Shown here piece by piece: positions 36,287 to 45,879 of a DNA stretch of 64,000 nt (within the stretch, counting starts at the first letter, position 1; every line of letters starts with the position of its first letter). A model generated the notes under the pieces. It worked only from the letters and a program-made list of their open reading frames with translations. It was not told the DNA's origin and did not search any database. This DNA comes from Yoonia sp. G8-12 (GTDB lineage: Bacteria; Pseudomonadota; Alphaproteobacteria; Rhodobacterales; Rhodobacteraceae): contig NZ_CP151762.1 in the NCBI RefSeq assembly GCF_038443675.1, forward strand, positions 2,418,001-2,482,000, read 5' to 3'. The translations under genes were made by a program, and so were the position numbers.

Positions 36287-36713
36287 GCGCGTCTTCGTCG
36301 GCGTCTTTGGCGTCGACCCAAGCGGCCCCTTGCGCGGTGACTTCTTTCTTCCAGAACGGCGCGCGGGATTTCAGGTAATCCATCAGGAAATCCGCCGCCT
36401 CAAACGACGCGGCACGGTGCGCTGATGCTGTCGCGACCATCATGATGGGCGCGCCCGGTTTGAGCGGCCCGTAGCGGTGGATCACCAAGACATCCGTCAG
36501 AGCCCAGCGCGTTGTCGCTTCCTGTGCGATCTTCGCGATCGCACTTTCGGTCATGCCGGGGTAATGCTCGATTAGCATTTCTTGCAGGTCGCCCTTGGTG
36601 TCGCGGACGACACCTGTAAAGCTGACGACGGCTCCAATATCCGTACGCCCTTGCGCAAAAGCGTTCAGCTCTGCACCCGCATCAAATGGTTCTGCCTGCA
36701 CACGTACGGTCAT
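36273..36713 (-). CDS. moaE: Molybdopterin synthase catalytic subunit
   Basis: This 146-residue subunit adds dithiolene sulfurs to precursor Z, with MoaD as sulfur donor. Family motifs are GAVVSFTGVVRDTKGD, MLIEHYPGMTE, VIHRYGPLKPG and MVATASAHRAASFEAADFLMDYLKS (last named by its ends). It follows moaD with 1 bp overlap and pgsA before that. Confidence 0.95.
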   Translation of the reverse strand: MTVRVQAEPFDAGAELNAFAQGRTDIGAVVSFTGVVRDTKGDLQEMLIEHYPGMTESAIAKIAQEATTRWALTDVLVIHRYGPLKPGAPIMMVATASAHRAASFEAADFLMDYLKSRAPFWKKEVTAQGAAWVDAKDADEDALKRW

Positions 36714-36958
36714 TAGCCACCCGTCATCGGTGGGAAAAACGCAACCTCGCGGACCCCGTCGAGAGGTGCGTCAAAATCCGACAATTCCTGATCCAACGCC
36801 ACCCGCAACGCGCTGATGTCTGCAAAGGCGGCCGCATAGCGTTCTTCGCGCTCACTGAGCTCCGCGATCAGGTCATTGACGGTGGCAGCATCAGTTTTCA
36901 CAGTCTCCTGTGGCAATCCGATCCGTTCACGGACCCATGCAAAATATACAACATTCAT
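36713..36958 (-). CDS. moaD: Molybdopterin synthase sulfur carrier subunit
   Basis: This 81-residue ubiquitin-like protein ends in the required Gly-Gly (FFPPMTGG), which is adenylated by MoeB and thiolated. It starts MNVVYFAWVRERIG and overlaps both neighbours: pgsA by ATGA and moaE by 1 bp. A second, distinct MoaD-like gene is at 41364. Confidence 0.93.
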   Translation of the reverse strand: MNVVYFAWVRERIGLPQETVKTDAATVNDLIAELSEREERYAAAFADISALRVALDQELSDFDAPLDGVREVAFFPPMTGG

Positions 36959-37623
36959 GTCTCACCATCCCGTAGATAGGGCCGCGACTTATTGAAATAA
37001 TCCCACCCGGTCACAAGCGTCAGCACGGCCGCGATCCAAAGCATAATGATACCGCCCCACCAGCTGATAATCATCCCCTGATATTTCCACCACAGGCCCA
37101 ACTCGTCTGGTCCAGTGCCAAAGATTGCATCCTCGACCATCTCTTGCGTCATAGCGAGCGATTGCATCGCGAAATAATGCTCGAACGCGCCTGTCGCAAA
37201 CAGCATAGAAATCGCGACCATCTGCGCAGTCGTCTTCCACTTTGCAAGGTTGGTTACTTTCAGGGTTCCGGCGGTATCACCCAGAAACTCACGCAGACCA
37301 GACACAAATACTTCGCGGAAGATGATCACAGTGGCAGGCAACAGGATCCAGGGGTTCATGCCAGAAAAGCCGGTAATGACGACCAACGCAATAATAACCA
37401 TTGCTTTGTCGGCAATCGGGTCAAGCATGGCGCCCAGTTTGCTTTCCTGCTTCCATGCGCGCGCAAGATAGCCGTCGAGGAAGTCGGTCAATGCCGCGAC
37501 CACGAACAGCACGAGCGCAAACCAATCCGCCCAAGGCCGTGCGAAATAAAGAAACATCACCACAACGCCGGGCGCTGCGGCCAGCCGCAGGATGGTCAGG
37601 AGATTTGGCAGGTTCAATGTCAT
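36955..37623 (-). CDS. pgsA: CDP-diacylglycerol-glycerol-3-phosphate 3-phosphatidyltransferase
   Basis: This 222-residue membrane enzyme makes phosphatidylglycerol phosphate. It has the CDP-alcohol transferase motif DGYLARAWKQESKLGAMLDP (D-G-x2-A-R-x8-G-x3-D) followed by IADKAM, and several membrane helices. Start MTLNLPNLLTILRLA is the family start; the frame continues upstream without support. In related genomes uvrC stands next to it, as far as I recall; here it is 5 kb away. Confidence 0.94.
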   Translation of the reverse strand: MTLNLPNLLTILRLAAAPGVVVMFLYFARPWADWFALVLFVVAALTDFLDGYLARAWKQESKLGAMLDPIADKAMVIIALVVITGFSGMNPWILLPATVIIFREVFVSGLREFLGDTAGTLKVTNLAKWKTTAQMVAISMLFATGAFEHYFAMQSLAMTQEMVEDAIFGTGPDELGLWWKYQGMIISWWGGIIMLWIAAVLTLVTGWDYFNKSRPYLRDGET

Positions 37624-37784
37624 GCCTGAGTGGTAGCGCGGCTTTACCCCCGTTACCAGTAGGCGTGTCGAGAATTTGACCCGGACTGACGGGAATGGAT
37701 TTGACCCTCTGGATGGTTCACGACACAATGCGTGCGATGCGGCGAGAACGAACCGCTAATCCTACCGATATATGGGGATACCCA

Positions 37785-38644
37785 ATGAGATACGTAAAGC
37801 CCGAGAGTTTTGAGGCGGCTGCAACCCTATTGCGCGATGAAGATGGCATCTCCCGCATTTTGGCGGGCGGCACGGATGTGCTGGTGCAACTGAAGGCTGA
37901 AATGGTCGAGCCAGATTTGATGATTGACCTCAAACACCTGCCTGGCATGCGCGATATTGTGGCCGAGGAGGGCGGGTTTCGTGTGGGCGCTGCGGTATCG
38001 GGTGCCGAGATGGGCGAACATGCCGCACTCAAGGCGCTATGGCCCGGCGTGGTTGAAGGGGTCGAACTGATCGGCTCTTCCCAGGTGCAAAGCCGCGCGA
38101 CAATGGCGGGCAACCTGTGCACCGGATCGCCTGCCGGCGACTCGGTGCCGGCAATGGTCACCGCAGAAGCCGTGGCGCGCGTGCACGGCCCTGATGGGGT
38201 GCGCGACGTGCCCGTGATCGATATACCAACCGGCCCCGGCAAGAATTCACTATCCAAAGGCGAATTCATCACCTCGATCTACCTACCAGCGCGTCCTGCG
38301 CATGCGGCGGATGCCTATTTGCGCTTTATTCCGCGCACGGAAATGGACATTGCGGTATCATCGGCGGCGGTCAGCCTTGTACTGGATGAAGGCGGCATTG
38401 TTACAGCTGCGCGCGTCGCTCTTGGTGCGGTGGCCCCCACAGTGCGCTTGGTGGAAAATGCAGCGGCAGCGCTTGTGGGGTCAAAACTGGACGATGCAGC
38501 CATCGCAGGGCTGATCAGCGCGGTCGAAGCCGCCTGTTCACCCATCACAGACAAACGCGGGACGATTGAGTTTCGCACAAAAACAGCAGGGGTGCTCGCG
38601 AAACGCGCCGCCCATATCGCCTATGGGCGCGCCGGAGGTCAGCT

Positions 38645-38648
<4 letters not shown>
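37785..38648 (+). CDS. Molybdenum hydroxylase FAD-binding subunit (CoxM/XdhB-like)
   Basis: This 287-residue subunit carries FAD for a xanthine dehydrogenase/CO dehydrogenase-family enzyme. The FAD loops are ILAGGTDVLVQLKAE (about residues 25-39) and SRATMAGNLCTGSPAGDSVPA (about 105-125, named by its ends). It is the first gene of an M-S-L-MoaD-like operon, with ATGA overlap to the next gene. It is divergent from pgsA. Confidence 0.92.
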
Positions 38649-39121
<473 letters not shown>

Positions 39122-39122
39122 C

Positions 39123-41360
39123 ATGGCTTTTGACGCACAAGCAGAGCGCAATTTCAAAGTTGTCGGCACGCGGGTCACGCGGCCCGACGGGATCGACAAG
39201 GTCACTGGCAAAGCCGCCTATGGCGCGGATATTTCTGCACCTGGAATGTTGCACGGACGTATCCTGCGCAGCCCCCACGCACACGCGCGGATCGTGTCGA
39301 TTGACGCATCAGAAGCCGAAAAGCTGTCAGGCGTTAAGGCGGTTGTCACAGGAGCTGATCTTGCCCAGCCTGAGGATGAAGCGTTTGCTGATGTTGCGAT
39401 CAACTGTCTGGCCCGGGACAAGGTGCTTTATGATGGTCACGCCGTAGCTGCTGTCGCCGCGACGAGCAAAGCTATCGCGAAACAAGCGATCCGGCTTATC
39501 AAGGTAGAGTATGATGTGCTGCCCCATGTCACTGACGTTGACGAGGCAATGAAACCCGATGCCCCTGTCGTGCAGGAAGGCCGAGCGCTGGAAACCGTGC
39601 CTGCGGGTATGTCGCAGAACGTGACCACACATTGCCAATTCGGGCATGGCGATCTGGAGGCCGGGTTTGCCAAGGCCGACAAGATCATTGAGCGCAGCTT
39701 CAAGACCGCCGCGACTCATCAGGGATACATCGAACCACAGGCTTGCATGGCGAGCCTCGGCAGTGACGGTCGAGGCGAGGTTTGGTGCTGTACCCAAGGG
39801 CAATACATGGTGCGCGCAAACTGCGCGGCCGTACTGGGCGTTGAAGAAAGCCAGTTGCGCATCACCGCGTCCGAGATCGGTGGCGGCTTTGGCGGGAAGA
39901 CCTCGACCTTCATCGAACCTGTCGCGTTGGCGCTGTCACGCAAGTCAGGCAAGCCGGTCAAGATCGTGATGACCCGCGATGAGGTGCTGAAAGCCACGGG
40001 GCCAACAATCTCGTCCTCAATGGATATCAAAATCGGCATGACCAAGGACGGGCGCATCACCGCCGCACGCGGTGAGTTGCGCTATTCCGGCGGGGCCTAT
40101 CCGAATGAGACGGTCGACATGGGCGCGCAGGCAGCCTTTGCCGCTTATGATCTGGAAGCGGTGGAAACCATCGGCTGGAACGCTATGACGAACCGCCCCA
40201 AGGAAATCCCCTACCGCGCCCCAGGTGCGCCAACCGCGATTTATGCGGTTGAAAGTGTTGTGGATGAACTCTGTCAGGACCTTGGCCTCGATCCGCTGGA
40301 TGTGCGCCTGATGAATGCTGCACGCAAAGGTACGTTGTCGTCCTATGGGCCGACCTTCAACGACATCGGTCTGGTGGCCACACTGGAAGCCGCGAAAGCG
40401 CATCCGCATTACACAGCCCCACTGGGCGAAAACCAAGGGCGGGGCCTGTCCTGTGGGTTCTGGTTCAACTTTGGCGGCAATACCTGTGTGTCGCTGAACA
40501 TCAACGATGACGGCACCGTCGGTGTGGTCGAAGGCAACCCGGATATCGGCGGTTCTCGCGCATCCATCTCGATGATGGCAGCGGAAGAACTGGGCCTGCC
40601 TTATGATAAGGTGCGCACCGTGATCGCCGACACCTCATCGCTGGGGTTCAACGATATTACCGACGGCAGCCGCGTGACCTTCGCCGTGGGCCTTGCCACG
40701 ATTGAAGCGGCGCGCGCAGCGATCAAAGAGATGTGCCGCCGGGTCGCGAAGATCTGGGGTATCGACGAGGACGCGGTGATCTGGGAAGACGGCTGCGCCA
40801 AACCTGCCGGGCCGAACGCGGGCACGCATCCGCCGATGACTTTGGCAGAAATCGCTGCGATTGCGGGCAACACCGGCGGGCCGATTGCTGGGCACCATGA
40901 GGTGAATGCCGACGGCGCGGGCGTCAGCTTCGGCGTGCATCTGTGCGATACCGAAGTGGACCGTGAAACAGGCGCTGTCAAAATCCTGCGCTACACAGTG
41001 TTCCAGGACGCAGGCAAAGCGGTGCACCCTGATTATGTCGAAGGACAGATGCAAGGCGGGGCCGTGCAAGGCATCGGCTGGGCGCTGAACGAAGAGTATA
41101 TTTACGGCGAAGACGGGCGTCTGCAGAATGCAGGGTTCCTTGATTATCGGGTACCCGTGGCGTCAGACCTGCCGGACATTGAAACAGTGATCTTGGAAAT
41201 TCCCAACCCCGGCCACCCCTACGGCGTGCGCGGTGTGGGCGAAACCCCGATTGTGCCACCCTTAGCTGCAGTCTCAAACGCAGTGTCGCGTGCGGCGGGT
41301 GTGCGGATGACCGAACTGCCAATGTCGCCACCACGCTTGCTGAAAGCGATGAGTGGCTAG
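39123..41360 (+). CDS. Molybdenum hydroxylase catalytic subunit (CoxL/XdhC-type large subunit)
   Basis: This 745-residue subunit holds the molybdopterin-cytosine-dinucleotide cofactor and substrate site. Family motifs include SAPGMLHGRILRSPHAHAR, GGGFGGKTSTFIEP, PYRAPGAPTAIYAVES and the final YGVRGVGETPIVPP with the catalytic glutamate (GVGE). The CO dehydrogenase active-site loop VAYRCSFR is absent, since PYRAPGAP stands there, so it is not a form I CO dehydrogenase. The real substrate (purine, aldehyde or N-heterocycle) is unknown. Confidence 0.93.
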   Translation: MAFDAQAERNFKVVGTRVTRPDGIDKVTGKAAYGADISAPGMLHGRILRSPHAHARIVSIDASEAEKLSGVKAVVTGADLAQPEDEAFADVAINCLARDKVLYDGHAVAAVAATSKAIAKQAIRLIKVEYDVLPHVTDVDEAMKPDAPVVQEGRALETVPAGMSQNVTTHCQFGHGDLEAGFAKADKIIERSFKTAATHQGYIEPQACMASLGSDGRGEVWCCTQGQYMVRANCAAVLGVEESQLRITASEIGGGFGGKTSTFIEPVALALSRKSGKPVKIVMTRDEVLKATGPTISSSMDIKIGMTKDGRITAARGELRYSGGAYPNETVDMGAQAAFAAYDLEAVETIGWNAMTNRPKEIPYRAPGAPTAIYAVESVVDELCQDLGLDPLDVRLMNAARKGTLSSYGPTFNDIGLVATLEAAKAHPHYTAPLGENQGRGLSCGFWFNFGGNTCVSLNINDDGTVGVVEGNPDIGGSRASISMMAAEELGLPYDKVRTVIADTSSLGFNDITDGSRVTFAVGLATIEAARAAIKEMCRRVAKIWGIDEDAVIWEDGCAKPAGPNAGTHPPMTLAEIAAIAGNTGGPIAGHHEVNADGAGVSFGVHLCDTEVDRETGAVKILRYTVFQDAGKAVHPDYVEGQMQGGAVQGIGWALNEEYIYGEDGRLQNAGFLDYRVPVASDLPDIETVILEIPNPGHPYGVRGVGETPIVPPLAAVSNAVSRAAGVRMTELPMSPPRLLKAMSG

Positions 41361-41363
41361 GAA

Positions 41364-41609
41364 ATGGTGCGGGTGAAACTCTGGGGGTCGCTGCGCGCTT
41401 TGGCGGATGGCGAGGAATGGGTCGAGGTGGAGGCCAGCAATTTCAAAGAATTGCTGGATGCCTTGGCCGAAAAACACCCCGGATTGGCCCCGCAAATCAA
41501 ACGGGGTGTGTCACTGGCGTTGGACGGGGTGATCTACCGCGAAGCGTGGTTCACGAAGATCGGGCCAGAGAATGAGGTGATCTTGATGCCTTATATGGTG
41601 GGGGGATGA
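41364..41609 (+). CDS. MoaD/ThiS-like sulfur carrier linked to the molybdenum hydroxylase
   Basis: This 81-residue ubiquitin-like protein starts MVRVKLWGSLRALADG and ends LMPYMVGG with the terminal Gly-Gly needed for thiocarboxylation. It lies 4 bp after the large-subunit gene, so it is co-expressed with the enzyme. It may supply extra sulfur for its cofactor, for example the sulfido ligand or dithiolene, while the canonical moaD serves general needs. That division of work is inference. Confidence 0.85.
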   Translation: MVRVKLWGSLRALADGEEWVEVEASNFKELLDALAEKHPGLAPQIKRGVSLALDGVIYREAWFTKIGPENEVILMPYMVGG

Positions 41610-41915
41610 GGGATGTCGCGTGTACAGCAATGTGAGCTGGTCTAGCTGTTTTTGACCTTGAATTTAAAAATCAGTTGCCCCGTTCGTCCTGAAGGCAACA
41701 CGGTCCGATGGGGCATTTTGAAGTCCGCGGCTCTCAGAATTACGAAAACAAGTCGGACCTCGCGACCAATGCTGCATTGTCAGGAAGCTGCCTCAGTCCG
41801 TTTGACGCGGGACGTGTCAAACGAACCAGTCGCGTGTTTCCAGAACTTGCGTGAAGCCTTGAGCTTCCAACAGCAGGCTGCGACAATCGGGGACTTGCAC
41901 GCAGGATCATGAAAC
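41610..41915. other. 306-bp gap without supported gene
   Basis: Base composition is less GC-rich than the flanks. On the minus strand a short frame reads VKRTEAAS and ADFKMPHRT with stops between, which reminded me of decayed mobile-element flanks seen in this bacterial family, but I cannot confirm this. No promoter is recognisable. Confidence 0.3.
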
Positions 41916-42671
41916 ATGGCACCACTAGTCTCATTCGTAATAGCCACTCATGAGCGGCCCTCTTCGCTGGTGAGAGCGATCAATTCAGTTATCGCACAGG
42001 GTTCAGAGGCAGAATTAATCGTAATCGCCGATGAAGGATCTCGAGGGACCCGCGCAGCCGCAGCAGGCGCCCTGCGCGAGACCGACATTTTCCTTTCCTA
42101 CCCCGGCATTCGTGGCCCGTCAGAAAGTCGGAATTTGGGGTGCAAGATGGCCCGGGGAAGCTGGCTATGCTTCTTGGACGATGACGACACGATCACGCCG
42201 GATTGCCTTGCGCAGATCAAATCCCACCTACAGCCGGGGAACGTGATCTATGGAAACTACACCTTGGTGAAAGACAATACCGACCTGACGTTTGGTGAGA
42301 CGAAACGCAGTTGGCTGGGTGAAAAATCTTTGGAGTCGATCGAAGTACGCAATTTCATACCTGTAGGGGCGTACTTTGTACCTGCGGAACTAGCTCGGCG
42401 AGTGGCGTTTGACACCCATTTACCCAGTCACGAAGATTGGGACTACTTGCTCAAGCTTTATGCCCTCGCACCATTTCACTATGCCGATGTCTGGGGGTTT
42501 CGCTATCATCATGCCCCAGAGCCCAGTCGCAACAACATGAAACGAGAGGAACGTCGCCTTGCCTTTCTGTCGATTTATCGTCGACATCAAGCAAAAACAA
42601 CGCACACGAAACGCAAGCGATCTCAGTGCCTAGCCAAGATGGGAATGGAGTTGGGGGAACGCTTTTTGTAG
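41916..42671 (+). CDS. Family 2 glycosyltransferase
   Basis: This 251-residue GT-A enzyme has the nucleotide-sugar site VSFVIATHERPSSLVRAINS at the start and the metal-binding acidic run CFLDDDDTITPD (about residues 85-96), with SESRNLGCKMARGSW before it. The likely acceptor is a polysaccharide or glycolipid. It has no signal or membrane helix. GC content looks lower than in the neighbours and it stands alone between unrelated operons, which suggests transfer. It converges with uvrC. Confidence 0.85.
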   Translation: MAPLVSFVIATHERPSSLVRAINSVIAQGSEAELIVIADEGSRGTRAAAAGALRETDIFLSYPGIRGPSESRNLGCKMARGSWLCFLDDDDTITPDCLAQIKSHLQPGNVIYGNYTLVKDNTDLTFGETKRSWLGEKSLESIEVRNFIPVGAYFVPAELARRVAFDTHLPSHEDWDYLLKLYALAPFHYADVWGFRYHHAPEPSRNNMKREERRLAFLSIYRRHQAKTTHTKRKRSQCLAKMGMELGERFL

Positions 42672-42784
42672 CCCCTCTCACACTCATTTTTGCACCCCAC
42701 ATTGCCAGATTCAGCAACGATCACAAACGACACTTTCTAAAAGCACGCCATGGCGGTGGCATCCGGACCAACGTTACTGGAGGC

Positions 42785-44653
42785 TCAACCGTTCTCGTGG
42801 AAATAATCATAAACTGCCTGCGCCAGTTTCGCTGATACACCGTCAACCGCCTTTAAATCCGCCAAATTCGCCCGCGCGACCGCCTTTGCCGATCCGAAAT
42901 GCGCCAACAACGCACGCTTCCGCGTCGCACCCACGCCGGGCACATCATCAAGTGGCGTTGCTCCAATTGCTTTCGACCGTTTTGCGCGGTGGGTGCCGAT
43001 CGCGAAGCGGTGTACTTCGTCGCGCATCCGTTGGATGAAATAGAGAACGGGGTCGTTGTGGCGCAGGGCCATGACGGGTTTGCCGGTACGGTGGAATTCC
43101 TCTTTGCCCGCGTCGCGGTCTTCTCCTTTCGCCACGCCGACCATCGGAATATCACTGACGCCCAGCGCATCCATGATCTCGCGCACCGCGCTGACTTGGC
43201 CCTGCCCGCCATCGATCAGCAGCAGGTCGGGCCACGTGCCGGTGCTGCGCTCGGGATCTTCTTTCAGCAGGCGTTGGAAGCGACGGGTCAGCACCTCTTT
43301 CATCATGCCGAAATCATCGCCCGGCGTCAGGCTATCGCCCTTGATGTTGAACTTGCGATATTGGTTCTTGTCGAACCCATCGGGACCCGCAACCACCATT
43401 GCGCCGACCGCATGGGCGCCCTGGATGTGGGAGTTGTCGTAAACCTCGATCCGTTGGGGGACTTTCTCCATCCCAAAGGCTTCGGCCACGCCTTTTAGCA
43501 GGCGCGCTTGGGTCGCCGTTTCAGACATCTTACGCGCCAGACTTTCGCGGGCGTTGCGCAGCGCGTTTTGCACCAGTTCGGCCTTTTCGCCGCGCTGGGG
43601 GACAATGATTTCAACCTTGCGTTCGGCCTTTTCGGCAAGCGCATCCGCCATCAGATCATCGTTATCCAGACCATGTGACAGGATCAGCATCCGCGGCGGT
43701 TCGCGATTGGAATAGAACTGGCCAACGAAGGCTTCCATGACCTCGGACGCGTCCTCATCACCACTGACGCGCGGATAGTAATCGTGGTTACCCCAATTCT
43801 GGTTGGCGCGAATGAAGAACACTTGCACACAGGCCTGCCCGCCATCGCGGTGCAGCGCGATCACATCAGCCTCGGCTGTGTTCTGCGGATTGATCCCTTG
43901 GGCAGATTGCACTTGGGTCAGCGCCTTGATGCGGTCGCGCAGGGCGGCAGCCCGTTCGAACTCCATCGCTTCGCTGGCGTCCTGCATCTGTTTGGCCAAC
44001 GTTTCCTGAATACCCTTGGTGCGACCTTGCAAGAACTTCTCGGCGTCGCGCACGGAGCCCGCGTAATCCTCTTCGGACACCAGACCGCAACACGGGCCAG
44101 AGCAGCGTTTGATCTGATATTGCAGGCAAGGGCGCGTGCGCGTTTCAAAATCACTGTCCGAACAGTTGCGTAAAAGAAAGACCCGTTGCAGTTGATTGAG
44201 CGTACGGTTGACGGCACCCGCCCCGGCAAAGGGGCCATAGTAATTGCCCTTCTGCTTCTTGGCGCCCCGATGCTTTTTGATCATTGGGAACGAGTGATCT
44301 TTGGTGACCAGAATATTTGGGAACGATTTGTCATCGCGCAGCAGAACATTGTAGCGCGGTTTCAACTGCTTGATCAGGTTCTGCTCAAGCAGCAACGCCT
44401 CGGTTTCCGTCCGCGTGGTGAGAAACATCATCGTCGCAGTTTCGCGGATCATCCGCGTTATGCGTGGCGAGTGCTGGCCGGGGCGGGAATAATTTGACAC
44501 CCGTGCCTTTAGGTTGCGGGCCTTGCCGACATAGAGCACACGACTATCGGCATCGAGCATCCGGTACACACCGGGAGAGCTGTCCAGCGTGCGTAGATAT
44601 CGCTGGATCACGTCATACCCAGTCTGGATTGGCTTGGTGGGTTGCTCTGTCAT
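42785..44653 (-). CDS. uvrC: Excinuclease ABC subunit C
   Basis: This 622-residue subunit makes both incisions in nucleotide excision repair. It shows the N-terminal GIY-YIG domain (SPGVYRMLDADSRVLYVGKA), the UVR segment (AMEFERAAALRDRIKALTQ), the RNase H-like C domain (VYDNSHIQGAHAVGAMVV, LLIDGGQGQV) and the final helix-hairpin-helix (IGATPLDDVPGVGATRKRAL). Length is usual. Confidence 0.97.
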   Translation of the reverse strand: MTEQPTKPIQTGYDVIQRYLRTLDSSPGVYRMLDADSRVLYVGKARNLKARVSNYSRPGQHSPRITRMIRETATMMFLTTRTETEALLLEQNLIKQLKPRYNVLLRDDKSFPNILVTKDHSFPMIKKHRGAKKQKGNYYGPFAGAGAVNRTLNQLQRVFLLRNCSDSDFETRTRPCLQYQIKRCSGPCCGLVSEEDYAGSVRDAEKFLQGRTKGIQETLAKQMQDASEAMEFERAAALRDRIKALTQVQSAQGINPQNTAEADVIALHRDGGQACVQVFFIRANQNWGNHDYYPRVSGDEDASEVMEAFVGQFYSNREPPRMLILSHGLDNDDLMADALAEKAERKVEIIVPQRGEKAELVQNALRNARESLARKMSETATQARLLKGVAEAFGMEKVPQRIEVYDNSHIQGAHAVGAMVVAGPDGFDKNQYRKFNIKGDSLTPGDDFGMMKEVLTRRFQRLLKEDPERSTGTWPDLLLIDGGQGQVSAVREIMDALGVSDIPMVGVAKGEDRDAGKEEFHRTGKPVMALRHNDPVLYFIQRMRDEVHRFAIGTHRAKRSKAIGATPLDDVPGVGATRKRALLAHFGSAKAVARANLADLKAVDGVSAKLAQAVYDYFHENG

Positions 44654-44938
44654 CTGATCGATCTGTGATTCTTTGTTGTCTGCAATGGTAACGCACCAAG
44701 AACAAGAGAAAAGGCATCCACCGTTTCTGTGGATAACTCAGTGGGTTATTCTTGGGCAGGTGGAATTTCTCGTTGTATTTGGCAGGTTTCGTCTGTTTGC
44801 GTAAAAAATAGGCAGCTTTGCAACCGCTTGAAAATACTAACTATTTTAATTACGATTTGATTAACGCCTTGAAAACTAGGCCATTTGTGACGTTTTCGTG
44901 AATGCGACACCCCAACGGTGCACAACTCGACGCGGGGT
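44654..44938. other. AT-rich intergenic region with a consensus DnaA box
   Basis: The 285-bp spacer upstream of uvrC is markedly AT-rich (TTGATTAACGCC, CTAACTATTTTAATTACG) and contains TGTGGATAA at 44728-44736, the reverse of the DnaA box TTATCCACA. A single box is not enough for an origin. It probably holds the uvrC promoter. Confidence 0.4.
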
Positions 44939-45715
44939 CTACTCTAAACCCAGAACGTCAGGCGTTTCCCATGCAAGATGCTGTCCGCCATCAACCGCCA
45001 ACATTTGCCCCGTGATAGCAGGCGCATCAAGGAAATACCCCAAGGCGGCGGTGATATCAGCGGGGTTTGCGCCCCGTTTCAGAACCGTCGCCGCGCGCTG
45101 TTTGTCAAAGTGATCTTTGCTTTGCCGGTGCCCCTGCAACGTTGGCCCTGGACCGATGCCGTTGACCCGCACACGGGGGGCAAGCGCCTGCGCTGTCGTG
45201 CGTGTCATCGCCCATAGGCCCATCTTGGCGATGGTATAGCTCATGAATTCAGGCGTCAGTTTGTGAATGCGTTGATCAAGCATATTAACGACAAGGCCCT
45301 GCGCCACAGGTTCACCCTGCGCGTCCATTTCTGGCGCGGGCACTTGCGCTGCAAAATGCTGGGTTAGCACGAAGGGTGCGCGCAGGTTCGATTCCATATG
45401 CCGATCCCAGCTTTCACGGGTGCCGGTTGCGATATTGTCATACTCAAAAATCGACGCGTTGTTCACAAGGCAAGTCAGTGGCCCGCCCAGCGCTTCCACG
45501 GCGCGCGCAACCAATCCTTGTGTTGCGTCCTCATCCAACAGATCGGCCTGCAACGCGACGCCCTTACGCCCCATTGCCGCAAGCCGGGCCACGGTATATT
45601 GCGCGCCTGCTTCTGATCCGGCGTAGTGCACAGCTACATCATAGCCGCGCCCCCCCAGATAAAGCGCCATCGCCTGCCCAAGCCGTGCGCCTGCGCCTGT
45701 TACCAACGCCCTCAT
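44939..45715 (-). CDS. Short-chain dehydrogenase, pteridine reductase/FolM-like
   Basis: This 258-residue SDR has the cofactor motif TGAGARLGQAMAL (residues 5-17), the NNASIFEYD segment, and YTIAKMG as the catalytic YxxxK. The Ala-Arg after the first glycines and the NNASxF pattern recall FolM-type dihydromonapterin/pteridine reductases. The start at 45715 overlaps the stop of the 55-residue gene (ATGA), which decides against an ATG 24 bases upstream. It precedes uvrC. Confidence 0.87.
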   Translation of the reverse strand: MRALVTGAGARLGQAMALYLGGRGYDVAVHYAGSEAGAQYTVARLAAMGRKGVALQADLLDEDATQGLVARAVEALGGPLTCLVNNASIFEYDNIATGTRESWDRHMESNLRAPFVLTQHFAAQVPAPEMDAQGEPVAQGLVVNMLDQRIHKLTPEFMSYTIAKMGLWAMTRTTAQALAPRVRVNGIGPGPTLQGHRQSKDHFDKQRAATVLKRGANPADITAALGYFLDAPAITGQMLAVDGGQHLAWETPDVLGLE

Positions 45716-45879
45716 TTCAGTTGCTTCTCGCATTGGCATGGCCCTTTACCGATCCGGTAGCGCAGGCATTTGGGGCACTTGGCCTGAGCCAACCGCGCCT
45801 GCCCCGGAAATCGCCATTTCCCGAACATGGCAAGGACCAGTATAAAGGCCAGAAAGACAAAGATGGCTTTGATGATCAA
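45712..45879 (-). CDS. 55-residue membrane-anchored zinc-ribbon-like protein
   Basis: The peptide starts (TTG) MIIKAIFVFLAFILVLAMFG, a single N-terminal membrane helix, and continues with KWRFPGQARLAQ and a CPKC...CQC set (Cys38, Cys41, Cys48, Cys50) that can bind a metal. It overlaps the stop of the S49 peptidase gene by TTGA and the start of the SDR by ATGA, so all three are co-translated. I believe homologues occur in other Rhodobacteraceae. Role unknown. Confidence 0.75.
   Translation of the reverse strand: MIIKAIFVFLAFILVLAMFGKWRFPGQARLAQAKCPKCLRYRIGKGPCQCEKQLK

Noticed and set aside
41652..41912. 86-residue plus-strand ORF before the glycosyltransferase
   Set aside because: No ribosome site, odd composition and no recognisable motif.
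44728..44736. Chromosome origin
   Set aside because: Only one DnaA box is seen and none of the usual origin neighbours.
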